From NCBI RefSeq assembly GCF_013403975.1, contig NZ_JABFDH010000005.1, positions 248,001 to 312,000 of the forward strand: a stretch of 64,000 nt of DNA, in the 5' to 3' direction. Numbering within the stretch: the stretch's first letter is position 1; each line of letters begins with the position of its first letter. A program made the position numbers and the translations under genes. Source of the stretch: Winogradskyella ursingii (GTDB lineage Bacteria > Bacteroidota > Bacteroidia > Flavobacteriales > Flavobacteriaceae). This document shows, piece after piece, positions 17,041 to 26,108 of this stretch. The notes below the pieces were generated by a model that saw only the letters and a program-made list of their open reading frames with translations, made no database searches and was not told the origin of the DNA.

Positions 17041-18028
17041 ACCATTCTAATCCTAAAACAATGAGGATTCCCAAGGCAATATAAACAATTGCAATAAAAG
17101 TCTGGGTGTTCAATTCGGGTAAAAACCGTTCGTAGTTTTCAATGATTTCTTTCCCAGTGGAGTCTAAAATAAAAGCACCTTCGGAATTGGTTTTGTAGAT
17201 TGTTTCTTTCCACGGCCAAACCACTCCTAAAGACCCAATGATAAACCCTGTTATTGTTGCTAAAGTGATCGATTTATAATGCTTTAAAATATAATTAAGT
17301 ATATGGGAAAAAGTAACTAATCCTGTTACAGAACCTAATGTGAATACAGCTAAAACCTTTAAAAGTCGAAGTCTAGCTTCATTTTGAATAAATTCAAAAT
17401 TACCGCTTATAATATCGAACATAGTATCATAAAGGGCATTGACAGAATCTACTAAAAGTAGTACGTAGTTACCCAATAAGATTAAAATAAATGAACCTGA
17501 AAATCCAGGAAGTGTCATGCCCGAAACACTGATAATGCCACAGAAAAACACAAAAAATAAGTTGTCATTTTCGGTAGCAGGATCTAAAAAACTGATACTT
17601 ACACCCAAAGCTGTACCCAGTATGAGGGCAATAACCATTTTTTTGTTCCAATCTTGAAAATCTTTGCTGATGTAATATATGGAACCGAGAATCATTCCAA
17701 AAAATAAACTCCACACATAAAGTTGATAATGGTCTAAGAAGTAATCCAGTACTTTTGAAACACTAAAATAACTCACAACCATCCCTAAAAACAGTAATCC
17801 CAAAAACTTTCCGTTGATATAGCGATAAAAACTTTTGAATCTGCCACTAATGAGCAATAGAAATGCTTTTTTATTGACGCGCTGCAACGAATAGATAAAT
17901 TCTTCATAAAAACCTGCAACAAAAGCAACCACACCACCAGAAACACCAGGAACTTTATTGGCAGCGCCCATAGCCAAACCTTTAATGATCAAGAAGAATC
18001 GATCTGTAAAAGTTCGCGTATTCTGCAT
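17015..18028 (-). CDS. popT: DUF368 polyprenyl-phosphate flippase, PopT-like (copy 1)
   Basis: This 337-residue protein has about eight to ten membrane segments and the DUF368 signature GAANKVPGVSGGVVAF near residues 21-36, with a second inverted-repeat-like GMTLPGFSGSFIL near residues 169-181. DUF368 proteins (PopT) recycle undecaprenyl phosphate across the cytoplasmic membrane for cell-wall and glycan synthesis. It sits directly after a second DUF368 gene with a TAATG one-base overlap, and aroE overlaps its end. The two copies may differ in polarity, ion coupling or pH range. Confidence 0.88.
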   Translation of the reverse strand: MQNTRTFTDRFFLIIKGLAMGAANKVPGVSGGVVAFVAGFYEEFIYSLQRVNKKAFLLLISGRFKSFYRYINGKFLGLLFLGMVVSYFSVSKVLDYFLDHYQLYVWSLFFGMILGSIYYISKDFQDWNKKMVIALILGTALGVSISFLDPATENDNLFFVFFCGIISVSGMTLPGFSGSFILILLGNYVLLLVDSVNALYDTMFDIISGNFEFIQNEARLRLLKVLAVFTLGSVTGLVTFSHILNYILKHYKSITLATITGFIIGSLGVVWPWKETIYKTNSEGAFILDSTGKEIIENYERFLPELNTQTFIAIVYIALGILIVLGLEWYGNRTKKI

Positions 18029-18996
18029 TACACTTTATTTTTCTTGTTTCCCAAACTTTCTAGTGTAAGAATAGCTGCAAAGCCGATTACCATAAAAACA
18101 ATGGCCATAAGAACCTTGCTATCACCATTATATGCTGATGGTAGTATACTCGCATCGAGCAATGTGACTTCAATACCTTCGGAGTTGATTCTGGTTTTAA
18201 CAATTTCTTTCCATGGCCAGATTTTGTTTAATGAACCAATCATGAATCCTGTGAGAATAGCCAAAGTCAAATTTTTATGATGTTTAAACATCCAATTTAA
18301 TGCCTTAGAAAAGACTTTTAAGCCAATGATTGCGCCAATACCTAATAAAACAAATTTTAATAGTGCATCTTTAAACAGCTCCATATTACCATTTAGCAAT
18401 CCATCACGTAAATTATTAATAGTATCAATTGCGGTCTGGTAAGCGCCTAAAATTAATAAGATAAATGCACCAGATACTCCAGGTAAAATCATTGCAATTA
18501 TGGCAATAAAACCACAGAATAATAAATACAACGGACTATCAGGTGATGCAAATGGTTCTGCTAATGTGATGTAATAAGAAAGTATAGAGGTAACTGCTAT
18601 GGCTATTATTATTTTGGCAGACCATTGGTTAATTTGTTTTCCAATATATAGGATACTTGCTAATACCAACCCAAAAAAGAATGACCAAAGCAAAATTGGT
18701 TCGTTGAGTAATAACCATTTAATAATTTTTGCTAGAGATAGAATACTAATTGCCACACCAGAAAATAGTGCCAATAAAAAGGTGCCGTTTATGGATTTCC
18801 ACGCAGCTTTAAATCCTTGTTGTTTCCAAACTTTGAAAAAGCCCAAATCAATTTTGTCAATGCTCTCAATAAGTTCTTCGTAAATACCAGAAATAAACGC
18901 AATAGTACCACCAGAAACACCAGGAACTACATCTGCAGCGCCCATAGCGATGCCCTTAAAAGTAACGACTAAATAGTCTATAAAACGTCTTTGCAT
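18028..18996 (-). CDS. popT: DUF368 polyprenyl-phosphate flippase, PopT-like (copy 2)
   Basis: The 322-residue polytopic protein has the same architecture as its neighbour: GAADVVPGVSGGTIAFISG near residues 19-37 and AMILPGVSGAFILLILG in the second half. It should carry undecaprenyl phosphate from the outer to the inner leaflet. It is a diverged paralog of the 17015-18028 gene, is encoded just before it with a one-base overlap, and probably shares its promoter. A 37-base gap separates it from the TPR gene upstream. Confidence 0.88.
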   Translation of the reverse strand: MQRRFIDYLVVTFKGIAMGAADVVPGVSGGTIAFISGIYEELIESIDKIDLGFFKVWKQQGFKAAWKSINGTFLLALFSGVAISILSLAKIIKWLLLNEPILLWSFFFGLVLASILYIGKQINQWSAKIIIAIAVTSILSYYITLAEPFASPDSPLYLLFCGFIAIIAMILPGVSGAFILLILGAYQTAIDTINNLRDGLLNGNMELFKDALLKFVLLGIGAIIGLKVFSKALNWMFKHHKNLTLAILTGFMIGSLNKIWPWKEIVKTRINSEGIEVTLLDASILPSAYNGDSKVLMAIVFMVIGFAAILTLESLGNKKNKV

Positions 18997-19033
18997 TTTT
19001 TAATAAAATAAGAAAGCTAAGGTATGGATTTTT

Positions 19034-20440
19034 TTAGTTGGATGCCTTTTTCGTATCCGAAATTATAGCTCTAACCATTGGTTTATTGTCCAGTTTTGGG
19101 AACAGTTCTGGTACAATGAAATTATAGTCCTTATTTAAGCGCATAGCGTTTTTGAGATGAAAGCGGCCTTCGTCTGTTTGATGTGTAGTAAAATATAGTC
19201 CTCCAAGTCTGTATTCTATTTCCGCATTTTCCGGATAAAATTCAGAAGCTTGGATTAGATTATAAATAGCACCCTCATATTCTCCCAAAGCAATTAAAAT
19301 ATCTGCTCGGCAAATCCAGGTATCTAATTCATAATTACCTAACTCTATTGTTCTTTTGTAACCTCTTTCTGCCTCTTCTAAGAAATTAAGGCGTTTGTTA
19401 ACTGTAGCGTAAAGTTTCCAGTATAATACATTGTCACCATCAATATTTACGGCTCTTTTGATGTAATAAAGTGCCTTTTGATAATTGAGGTGTTTCATAT
19501 AAAACTTTGTAATTGCTATCCAGCCTTTATCTAAAAGAGGATCTTCTTCAACTGTTTTTGTAAAGAATTGAATGGCTAAATCATCCTGACCTAGTTTAGA
19601 ATAGCAGTGTCCCATACGCAATAGTGCGAAAGAAGTTGGGTCTTCTAAGGCCAAAGTCACTTTGTAGTTTTCGATGGCCTCTTCGTAATTTTTCACTTTC
19701 TCAAGTACCTTTCCTTTCTCAATATATGCACCCACAAAAGTATCGTCCGAAATTATAGCAAAATCAAACGATGCATTGGCTTTGCCGTATTCCTTAATTG
19801 CAAAATACTGTCTTCCCAATTGATGCCACGCCACCTCACAGTAAGGATTTTTATCCAAAAAATTATTTAAATATTCAATGGCTTCTTCATTTTTATTTAG
19901 AAAGTCATAGCAATACACGATGTTATGTAATGCAGAATAATCTGTAGTATCTGTTTCTAAACATTTTTTGAAATAAATGATAGCGTTTTCAAACTGATCC
20001 AAAAACAAATATTCCATCCCAATTAACGCATACAAATCTCCATCATCTTGTGGAGTAGTAGATAAGTCTAGAGCAATTAGAAGTGTATCTATTGCTTTTT
20101 GGTGTTCATCTTGTTTAGATAATACATTGGCTTTTTGAATATATATTTCCTCATTCAGCGGTTCCAAATTGTGAAGCATTTCTAATATGTCGTTGGCTTC
20201 TGGAAATTTATTTTCAATCACTAATATTTCAACTTGAAACAATCTTAAATTAATTGAAGTGGGATGTTGTTCCAGTCCAAGTTTAATTGCACGTTTTGCT
20301 AGTGCAATTTTACCATTTTCAAGATAGTGGTGAATGATATTTTCGAATTCATTTGAATCAAAAAACAAAATATCATTTGTTTTAAGCATGGATTCAAATC
20401 GGGTAAGCGGAAAATTTTCGTCGTCGTGACTATATTGCAT
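19034..20440 (-). CDS. Tetratricopeptide repeat protein
   Basis: The 468-residue protein consists almost wholly of TPR helices, with repeats such as ALIGMEYLFLDQFENAIIYF, AWHQLGRQYFAIKEYGKANA, AYIEKGKVLEKVKNYEEAIE and ALLRMGHCYSKLGQDDLAIQ. No signal peptide or membrane segment is seen, so it is a cytoplasmic scaffold. Conserved neighbours here are the two DUF368 genes and aroE on the same strand. Partner proteins cannot be told from sequence. Confidence 0.88.
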   Translation of the reverse strand: MQYSHDDENFPLTRFESMLKTNDILFFDSNEFENIIHHYLENGKIALAKRAIKLGLEQHPTSINLRLFQVEILVIENKFPEANDILEMLHNLEPLNEEIYIQKANVLSKQDEHQKAIDTLLIALDLSTTPQDDGDLYALIGMEYLFLDQFENAIIYFKKCLETDTTDYSALHNIVYCYDFLNKNEEAIEYLNNFLDKNPYCEVAWHQLGRQYFAIKEYGKANASFDFAIISDDTFVGAYIEKGKVLEKVKNYEEAIENYKVTLALEDPTSFALLRMGHCYSKLGQDDLAIQFFTKTVEEDPLLDKGWIAITKFYMKHLNYQKALYYIKRAVNIDGDNVLYWKLYATVNKRLNFLEEAERGYKRTIELGNYELDTWICRADILIALGEYEGAIYNLIQASEFYPENAEIEYRLGGLYFTTHQTDEGRFHLKNAMRLNKDYNFIVPELFPKLDNKPMVRAIISDTKKASN

Positions 20441-20597
20441 AAGCGGTTTAATATTTCACTGAAATAAAATTAAGGTTATCAAGTAGACTTTAGGAAATTT
20501 CCGCTTAATGTTTTTAACAAAATAGTTAACATTAGAGTTTTAGTTGAAGTATTGATTTTTAAACCTTAATATTCAGTAAGTTGTTTTTAAATAATAA

Positions 20598-21776
20598 TTA
20601 TTGAATTTGATCCAAAACAGAAGTTATCATCCGGCAACCTTTTATCAATTCTTCAATCGAAATGGTTAATGGAGGTGTAATACGGATAGCCTTGGGCTCA
20701 AAAAGTAACCAAAATAAAATGAGTCCTTCGTCTTGGCATTTTAAAATTACTTGATTGACAATTTCGGAATTTTCAAGAATTATGGCCAACATCAATCCAC
20801 GGCCTCTAATTGCTTTTATATGTTTGTGTTGAAGATGTTCGCGGATTAATTTTTCTTTTTCCAATGCTTCAGACATTAGATCAGATTCCGTTATTTCTTT
20901 CAAAGTTGCTAATGCAGCGGCAGCGATTACGGGATTACCTCCAAACGTAGTTATGTGCCCAAGTTTTGGATTATCCGACAAATGAGCCATCATCTCATTA
21001 GAAGCTGTAAATGCACCAATAGGTAATCCGCCTCCTAATCCCTTACCGGTAACTAATATATCTGGTTGGCAATTATAATTTTCAAATCCGAACAATTTTC
21101 CGGTCCTACCCATTCCTGGCTGAATTTCATCTAGAATAAAAACAGCTCCAACCTCTGTGCATCGTTCTTGAACTTTACGTAGATAATTTTCTTTAGGTTC
21201 AATGAAACCTGCACCACCTTGTATAGTTTCTAAAATTACTCCAGCTGTCTCTTGGGTGATCTGTTTCAGGCAAAACTCACAATTAAAACTAATGTGTTTA
21301 ATGTCCGGAATTAATGGTAAAAAAGGTTGTTTTCGTTCTGCATAATCCATCAAGCTCAGTGAGCCCATCGTATTACCATGATAGGCATTTTTTGCAGCGA
21401 TAATTTCACTGCGTCCAGTATAGCGTCTGGCTAATTTCATACTTCCTTCAATCGCTTCGGTGCCTGAGTTGACCAAATAAGTGGTGTCCAAAGGTTGCGG
21501 TAAATGTTTGGCTAATAATTTGGATAACTCTACAGCTGGTTTTTGGGCGTATTCTCCATAAACCATGACATGTAGATATTTATCTAACTGATTTTTTACA
21601 GCATTAACAATTTTTGGGTGGCAATGGCCTAAGCTGTTAGCAGAAACACCAGCCACGAAATCGAGGTATGCTTTACCGTTAGTGTCAAAAATATAAGAAC
21701 CTTTGGCATGACTCACTTCCATTGCCAGTGGATGTGGTGTGGTCTGCGCTTGATATTTTAAAAAATCATCTCGCAT
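20598..21776 (-). CDS. Class III PLP aminotransferase (acetylornithine/ornithine aminotransferase-like)
   Basis: The 392-residue enzyme has the fold-type I motifs: SGTEA at 104-108 for phosphate binding, DEIQPGMGRTG at 216-226, and K245 in LVTGKGLGGG as the Schiff-base lysine. The N-terminus (TTPHPLAMEVSHAKGSYIFD) is typical of the Bacteroidota branch usually named aspartate aminotransferase family protein. Substrate may be acetylornithine, ornithine or another omega-amino donor; no arginine gene is next to it, so the name argD is not justified. It follows the OstA-like gene by 7 bases and ends the leftward fur-purA run. Confidence 0.87.
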   Translation of the reverse strand: MRDDFLKYQAQTTPHPLAMEVSHAKGSYIFDTNGKAYLDFVAGVSANSLGHCHPKIVNAVKNQLDKYLHVMVYGEYAQKPAVELSKLLAKHLPQPLDTTYLVNSGTEAIEGSMKLARRYTGRSEIIAAKNAYHGNTMGSLSLMDYAERKQPFLPLIPDIKHISFNCEFCLKQITQETAGVILETIQGGAGFIEPKENYLRKVQERCTEVGAVFILDEIQPGMGRTGKLFGFENYNCQPDILVTGKGLGGGLPIGAFTASNEMMAHLSDNPKLGHITTFGGNPVIAAAALATLKEITESDLMSEALEKEKLIREHLQHKHIKAIRGRGLMLAIILENSEIVNQVILKCQDEGLILFWLLFEPKAIRITPPLTISIEELIKGCRMITSVLDQIQ

Positions 21777-21783
21777 ACAAAAA

Positions 21784-23586
21784 TTATTGATCCGATTTTT
21801 TCTTTAATGCAGAATTATTACCAGATTTAGCTTTTGGGACTGCTTGAAGAGGTGGAATACTGTCTTTTTTAGGGATGTTCCGCGCAGCTTTATTTGGCTT
21901 TTGTGTGGTTGAATCTTTTGCTTTTTCCACTCTTTCAATTAAGTCTTTATTCACAAATTCCTCGGGCGGCACATAATCTTCTAGACCTTTTATAACTGGC
22001 AATACTAATGGTGGATCGTCTTTAAATAAATCTTCAACAGAAAGCGGTCGCTCTTCTTCGCGCCAATCAAAACCTCTAAAACGCTTGGCGCTTTTTGGAA
22101 ACTCTGATTCTGGCAACAACTCACCATCTATTTGATTGATCAATGCCAAGCGTTGTATGGCTTTATCTTTTAGTTTAATATTCAAACTTCCCGATTTCGA
22201 CTTATTAATACCTGCCAACTCACCTTTTTCATTTCTAGAATAATAAATGACTTCGGCATTTTTGTCCACATCTACATTGTATAGTTCATTATCCTTGAAT
22301 AACCCTATTAGTATCTTGCCTTTAATCTGGTTGTAATTATCCACACCTAGAGTATCCTTGCCAATTAAAAAGGCATTGTTGAACATTTTGAGTGAATCCA
22401 GTTTTTCAGTTTCGACGTTTGAAATGAGATGAATTGTATCTCCTGTCATTTGATTACCTATATTCCAAAGTATCGGTTTTCTTGCTGTTGCAAAGGCATC
22501 AGTGGAACTGAATCGAGAAAGGTTAATCAGCTGAGTTAATCCCGTCTTGTGGTCCACATGGATGGAATCTGATTTTCCGGCTAAATCACTTTTATAAAGC
22601 TTTACATTATAATATGCTCTTGTAATTCTATGGTCTGGTTTCCCTGTAACCATCAGCGTATCGGCATGGATATAAACCGAATCTTGTTCCTGCACGGTAA
22701 TACCCAATGCACGTTTGGTAATAAAAACTGAATCTTTTTCACGCCAAACTTCGGCATAATGTCCTCTAACCACACTTTTATTTATGGTGTCGGTAATTGT
22801 AATATTGTTGGTAGCTGATGCAAAACTTCGGTTGCGGTCAAAATAGAGGCTGTCGCCTTCAACTGTTCGGTTATCATAATCAATCCTTGCATTTCGTTGA
22901 AAATGGCCTATATCATTATTGGTATCGTAAAAACCACGCTCTGTGTAGACTGTGCTGGTTTCTCCCACAATAGTCGAAGGACCAAAAAGATAAGCATAAC
23001 CAGTTTCTGTGAAGAAGTCGAGCCGATCTGTATTTAACGTGTATTCCGGATTTACCAGTACCACATCTTTAATAAACTGATACTTTTTGGCGTTCATATA
23101 ATAACGACCTATCTGGCTAGTAATGGTTCCCGATGAATCCCTAACTACTTTTCCTCTGGTTTGATAATATGCTAATTGTCTTTGCCTATCGAAATGAAGT
23201 GTGTCGGTTGTTAAAGTTGATTTTGGTTCGGTCAAAACTACATCTCCACTTGCAAAAGCCAACTGTGTTTTGCCACTATATTCAACATACTTAGCAGTCA
23301 TGTTAATAGTATCTCCCTGCTTCATTACCACGTTGCTGAAGGCTTCAATAAAATCTTCATTTTCATAATAAATGGCTTTGTCGCACCAAACGTTGGCACC
23401 CTCATGAATAAAATGGACTTGTTGAGATTTATCTCTTAAAAATACTTGAGCACCTTCTTCTATTTCAGGGTCAGTGAAAAGTGTACCAGCATATTCAATG
23501 GTAATTTTTTGCTTCTGGGCAGAAACTAAAGTTATATTCAACAAAAAGAAGAATAAGAGGATATATTTAAAACTATTGAATGTCAT
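21784..23586 (-). CDS. OstA-like protein (LptA/LptD N-terminal-like)
   Basis: The 600-residue exported protein is counted from the ATG at 23586 (MTFNSFKYILLFFFLL...VSAQ signal peptide); a start at 23607 would put charged residues before it. The mature protein is built of repeated beta-strand units of the OstA/LptA type (for example EDFIEAFSNVVMKQGDTINM and DRNRSFASATNNITITDT), which form a beta-jellyroll that binds LPS acyl chains. It probably bridges the periplasm in LPS transport. The C-terminus is Lys/Pro/Ser-rich and lacks the LptD barrel. It lies between the outer-membrane protein and aminotransferase genes. Confidence 0.85.
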   Translation of the reverse strand: MTFNSFKYILLFFFLLNITLVSAQKQKITIEYAGTLFTDPEIEEGAQVFLRDKSQQVHFIHEGANVWCDKAIYYENEDFIEAFSNVVMKQGDTINMTAKYVEYSGKTQLAFASGDVVLTEPKSTLTTDTLHFDRQRQLAYYQTRGKVVRDSSGTITSQIGRYYMNAKKYQFIKDVVLVNPEYTLNTDRLDFFTETGYAYLFGPSTIVGETSTVYTERGFYDTNNDIGHFQRNARIDYDNRTVEGDSLYFDRNRSFASATNNITITDTINKSVVRGHYAEVWREKDSVFITKRALGITVQEQDSVYIHADTLMVTGKPDHRITRAYYNVKLYKSDLAGKSDSIHVDHKTGLTQLINLSRFSSTDAFATARKPILWNIGNQMTGDTIHLISNVETEKLDSLKMFNNAFLIGKDTLGVDNYNQIKGKILIGLFKDNELYNVDVDKNAEVIYYSRNEKGELAGINKSKSGSLNIKLKDKAIQRLALINQIDGELLPESEFPKSAKRFRGFDWREEERPLSVEDLFKDDPPLVLPVIKGLEDYVPPEEFVNKDLIERVEKAKDSTTQKPNKAARNIPKKDSIPPLQAVPKAKSGNNSALKKKSDQ

Positions 23587-23661
23587 ACGCAGTTTACAAA
23601 ATAACACTTAGCAGATGGCTTTATTATCAGTATGCCCTTTTTTTAACAAAAGTATATAAAA

Positions 23662-24240
23662 TTAGAGGTGATAACCCAATCCTATTTTAATAACATTAAC
23701 GTTAGTATTGTAACTAACGTCAGGTACATTATCCTCAACATTAATTTTTACAAAATCGTATCGTGCTTGGATAAATAATTTGTTGGTGATATCATAAGCT
23801 AATCCGAAATTGATATTGAATCCAGATTGGTCTAAGGTCTCATCTTCATTTGGACTAGCATTGAAAGTCCTATTGTATTGAGGTTTGAAGATCAATACAC
23901 TATAACCAATACCTGCAGATGGATGTAGTTTTGCTAATGCAGCTAAATTTAACTCTGCGAAAATTCTGGGTTGAACCGTATACAAATTAACATCAATAGG
24001 TTGAACACGGTCTTCTTTTGAGTTTTTTAAATATCCAGCGTTTATGGATGCGCCTAAATTGGCTACTTTTAAATCAGCAAAACGATATTTTAGTCCGAGG
24101 TCAACAACACCATTATAATTTTGTTCTACAAAATTATCACCGAATGTTATAGGGTAGCTCACTTCTATATTGAATTTCGAATTCTGTGCACATGCACTAA
24201 AAACTATTAGACCAAACAGTAGGCACAGATTCTGTCGCAT
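23662..24240 (-). CDS. Outer-membrane beta-barrel protein
   Basis: The 192-residue protein has an N-terminal export signal (MRQNLCLLFGLIVFSACAQ), then alternating strands such as VDLGLKYRF, ASINAGYL, IGYSVLIF, FNINFGLAYDI, FIQARYDFVKI and a C-terminal IKIGLGYHL ending in a strand. This is the OmpW/OmpA-like eight-strand barrel pattern. The signal has AC in it but the later AQ is the more probable cleavage site, so it need not be a lipoprotein. It lies 10 bases after purA. Ligand unknown. Confidence 0.8.
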   Translation of the reverse strand: MRQNLCLLFGLIVFSACAQNSKFNIEVSYPITFGDNFVEQNYNGVVDLGLKYRFADLKVANLGASINAGYLKNSKEDRVQPIDVNLYTVQPRIFAELNLAALAKLHPSAGIGYSVLIFKPQYNRTFNASPNEDETLDQSGFNINFGLAYDITNKLFIQARYDFVKINVEDNVPDVSYNTNVNVIKIGLGYHL

Positions 24241-24250
24241 GTATTAGAAG

Positions 24251-25531
24251 TTAAACCGTCTTTCTTATAATAGTCTGCTTTCTATCTGGGCCAACAGAAA
24301 CTATAGTAATTGGGATATTTAGCTCGTTTTCTAAATATTCAACATAAGCATTCAAATTATCAGGTAATTCTGAGGCTTCTGTCATGCCAGTTAAATCTGC
24401 TGCCCAACCTTTTAATTCTGTATAAATAGGTGTAACGTTTTCAGGTTCAATATTATATGGTAAATGAGTGATTTCTTCGCCTTTATATTTGTAAGCTGTA
24501 CAAACTTTCAATGTTTTAAATCCAGAAAGTACATCACCTTTCATCATAATTAGTTGCGTGACACCATTGACCTGACATGCATAACGAAGAGCTACTAAAT
24601 CTAACCAGCCACAACGTCTTGGTCGACCAGTGGTTGCGCCAAATTCGTTGCCAACTTTGGCCATAGTTTCACCATCTTTGTCAAATAATTCTGTTGGAAA
24701 AGGACCGGAGCCAACACGTGTCGTATATGCTTTGAAAATTCCAAATACTTCACCGATTTGGTTTGGTGCTACACCCAAACCAGTACATGCACCTGCTGCT
24801 GTAGTATTTGACGAGGTTACGAATGGGTACGTTCCAAAATCAATATCCAATAGTGAGCCTTGTGCACCTTCTGCTAAAATTGACTTTCCGGAAGCCTGAG
24901 CTTGGTGTATGAATTCTTCAGAATCAATGAATTTTAAACTTTTTAGAGTCTCTATAGCATTGAAAAAATCCGTTTCCAATTCCTTAAGATCATATTGAAT
25001 ATCCACATCGTAAAAAGCAATCATGGCTTCGTGCTTGTCTGCCAAGGTTCTGTACTTGTCTTTCCAATCCGCTAATTCAATATCGCCAACTCTTATTCCA
25101 TTTCGTCCAGTTTTGTCCATATAAGTTGGGCCAATTCCTTTTAAAGTCGAGCCTATTTTTGCTTTTCCTTTTGAAGCTTCACTTGCAGCATCCAATAAGC
25201 GATGTGTAGGTAAAATAATATGTGCCTTGCGCGAGATGCAGAGGGACTTTTTATAATTAACATTTTGCTCATCGAGTTTATCAAGTTCTTTTTTGAAAAT
25301 GACAGGGTCTATTACCACACCATTTCCCACAAGATTTACTGTATCATCATGAAATATACCTGATGGAATGGTGTGCAACACATGCTTTCTACCGTTAAAA
25401 ACTAGGGTGTGTCCTGCATTTGGTCCACCTTGAAAGCGTGCTATAATATCGTATTTAGAAGTGAAAACGTCAACAATTTTTCCTTTGCCTTCGTCTCCCC
25501 ATTGTAATCCAAGTAGTAAATCTACTGCCAT
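24251..25531 (-). CDS. purA: Adenylosuccinate synthetase
   Basis: The 426-residue enzyme joins IMP and aspartate with GTP hydrolysis to make adenylosuccinate in AMP synthesis. The GTP-binding signature GLQWGDEGKGKIVD is at residues 8-21, followed by FQGGPNAGHT. Further conserved parts are STLKGIGPTYMDK, LAEGAQGSLLDIDFGTYPFVTSSNT, and GATTGRPRRCGWLDL. It starts 14 bases after the fur-family gene stop, and the IMP-supplying and IMP-using guaB is at 42.5 kb. Confidence 0.97.
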   Translation of the reverse strand: MAVDLLLGLQWGDEGKGKIVDVFTSKYDIIARFQGGPNAGHTLVFNGRKHVLHTIPSGIFHDDTVNLVGNGVVIDPVIFKKELDKLDEQNVNYKKSLCISRKAHIILPTHRLLDAASEASKGKAKIGSTLKGIGPTYMDKTGRNGIRVGDIELADWKDKYRTLADKHEAMIAFYDVDIQYDLKELETDFFNAIETLKSLKFIDSEEFIHQAQASGKSILAEGAQGSLLDIDFGTYPFVTSSNTTAAGACTGLGVAPNQIGEVFGIFKAYTTRVGSGPFPTELFDKDGETMAKVGNEFGATTGRPRRCGWLDLVALRYACQVNGVTQLIMMKGDVLSGFKTLKVCTAYKYKGEEITHLPYNIEPENVTPIYTELKGWAADLTGMTEASELPDNLNAYVEYLENELNIPITIVSVGPDRKQTIIRKTV

Positions 25532-25545
25532 TTTAAATAAGTGAG

Positions 25546-25998
25546 TTAGTCGTTTGTTTTACGTTTACCGTAAAAATATAATGAGTGGTTAGTAATTTGA
25601 ATGTCAAAAACCTCTTCGATGGTTTTTTTAATTGATTGAATGCGTGGATCACAGAATTCTATAACTTCACCTGTATCCGTAAGAATCACGTGGTCGTGTT
25701 GTTTATCGAAATATGATTTTTCATAATGTGCTTGATTTTGCCCGAATTGATGTTTGCGTACCAAGGCACATTCCAACAGTAATTCTATTGTATTATATAG
25801 CGTTGCACGACTTACGCGATAGTTCTTGTTTTTCATTTTGATGTAAAGTGACTCTATATCAAAATGTTCTTCGCTATCATAAATTTCTTGAAGTATAGCA
25901 TAGCGTTCAGGTGTTTTTCTATGACCTTTGTCTTCAAGGAATTGGGTAAACACACGTTTTACTATTTCCTGATTACTTTCTTCTGTGGTTGCATTCAT
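25546..25998 (-). CDS. fur: Fur-family metal-dependent regulator
   Basis: The 150-residue protein has a winged helix ([14 protein letters not shown] ... [15 protein letters not shown], residues about 27-80) and a C-terminal dimerisation domain with the metal-site stretch [20 protein letters not shown] and a late [10 protein letters not shown]. The CxxC pairs of classical zinc-structured Fur are missing; there is one Cys in ELLLECALV and one in EFCDP. It could be Fur, PerR or Zur-like; the sequence does not settle which metal. It leads into purA (14-base gap) and the downstream envelope genes. Confidence 0.88.
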   Translation of the reverse strand: MNATTEESNQEIVKRVFTQFLEDKGHRKTPERYAILQEIYDSEEHFDIESLYIKMKNKNYRVSRATLYNTIELLLECALVRKHQFGQNQAHYEKSYFDKQHDHVILTDTGEVIEFCDPRIQSIKKTIEEVFDIQITNHSLYFYGKRKTND

Positions 25999-26008
25999 AA
26001 GTAAGTTG

Positions 26009-26016
26009 CAAATTTA
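26009..26016 (-). promoter_or_regulatory. -7 box for the fur-family gene
   Basis: Minus-strand TAAATTTG fits TAnnTTTG and lies 10 bases before the ATG at 25998. The -33 element is not clear. Confidence 0.4.
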
Positions 26017-26108
26017 CCAAATATTATAGGATAATAATTATAAAAAAAGGCTTAAAAGTTGAAAGAAATGAACAAGTTTTCAAGAGTCTCAATAAGTGTG
26101 AGTCATAA

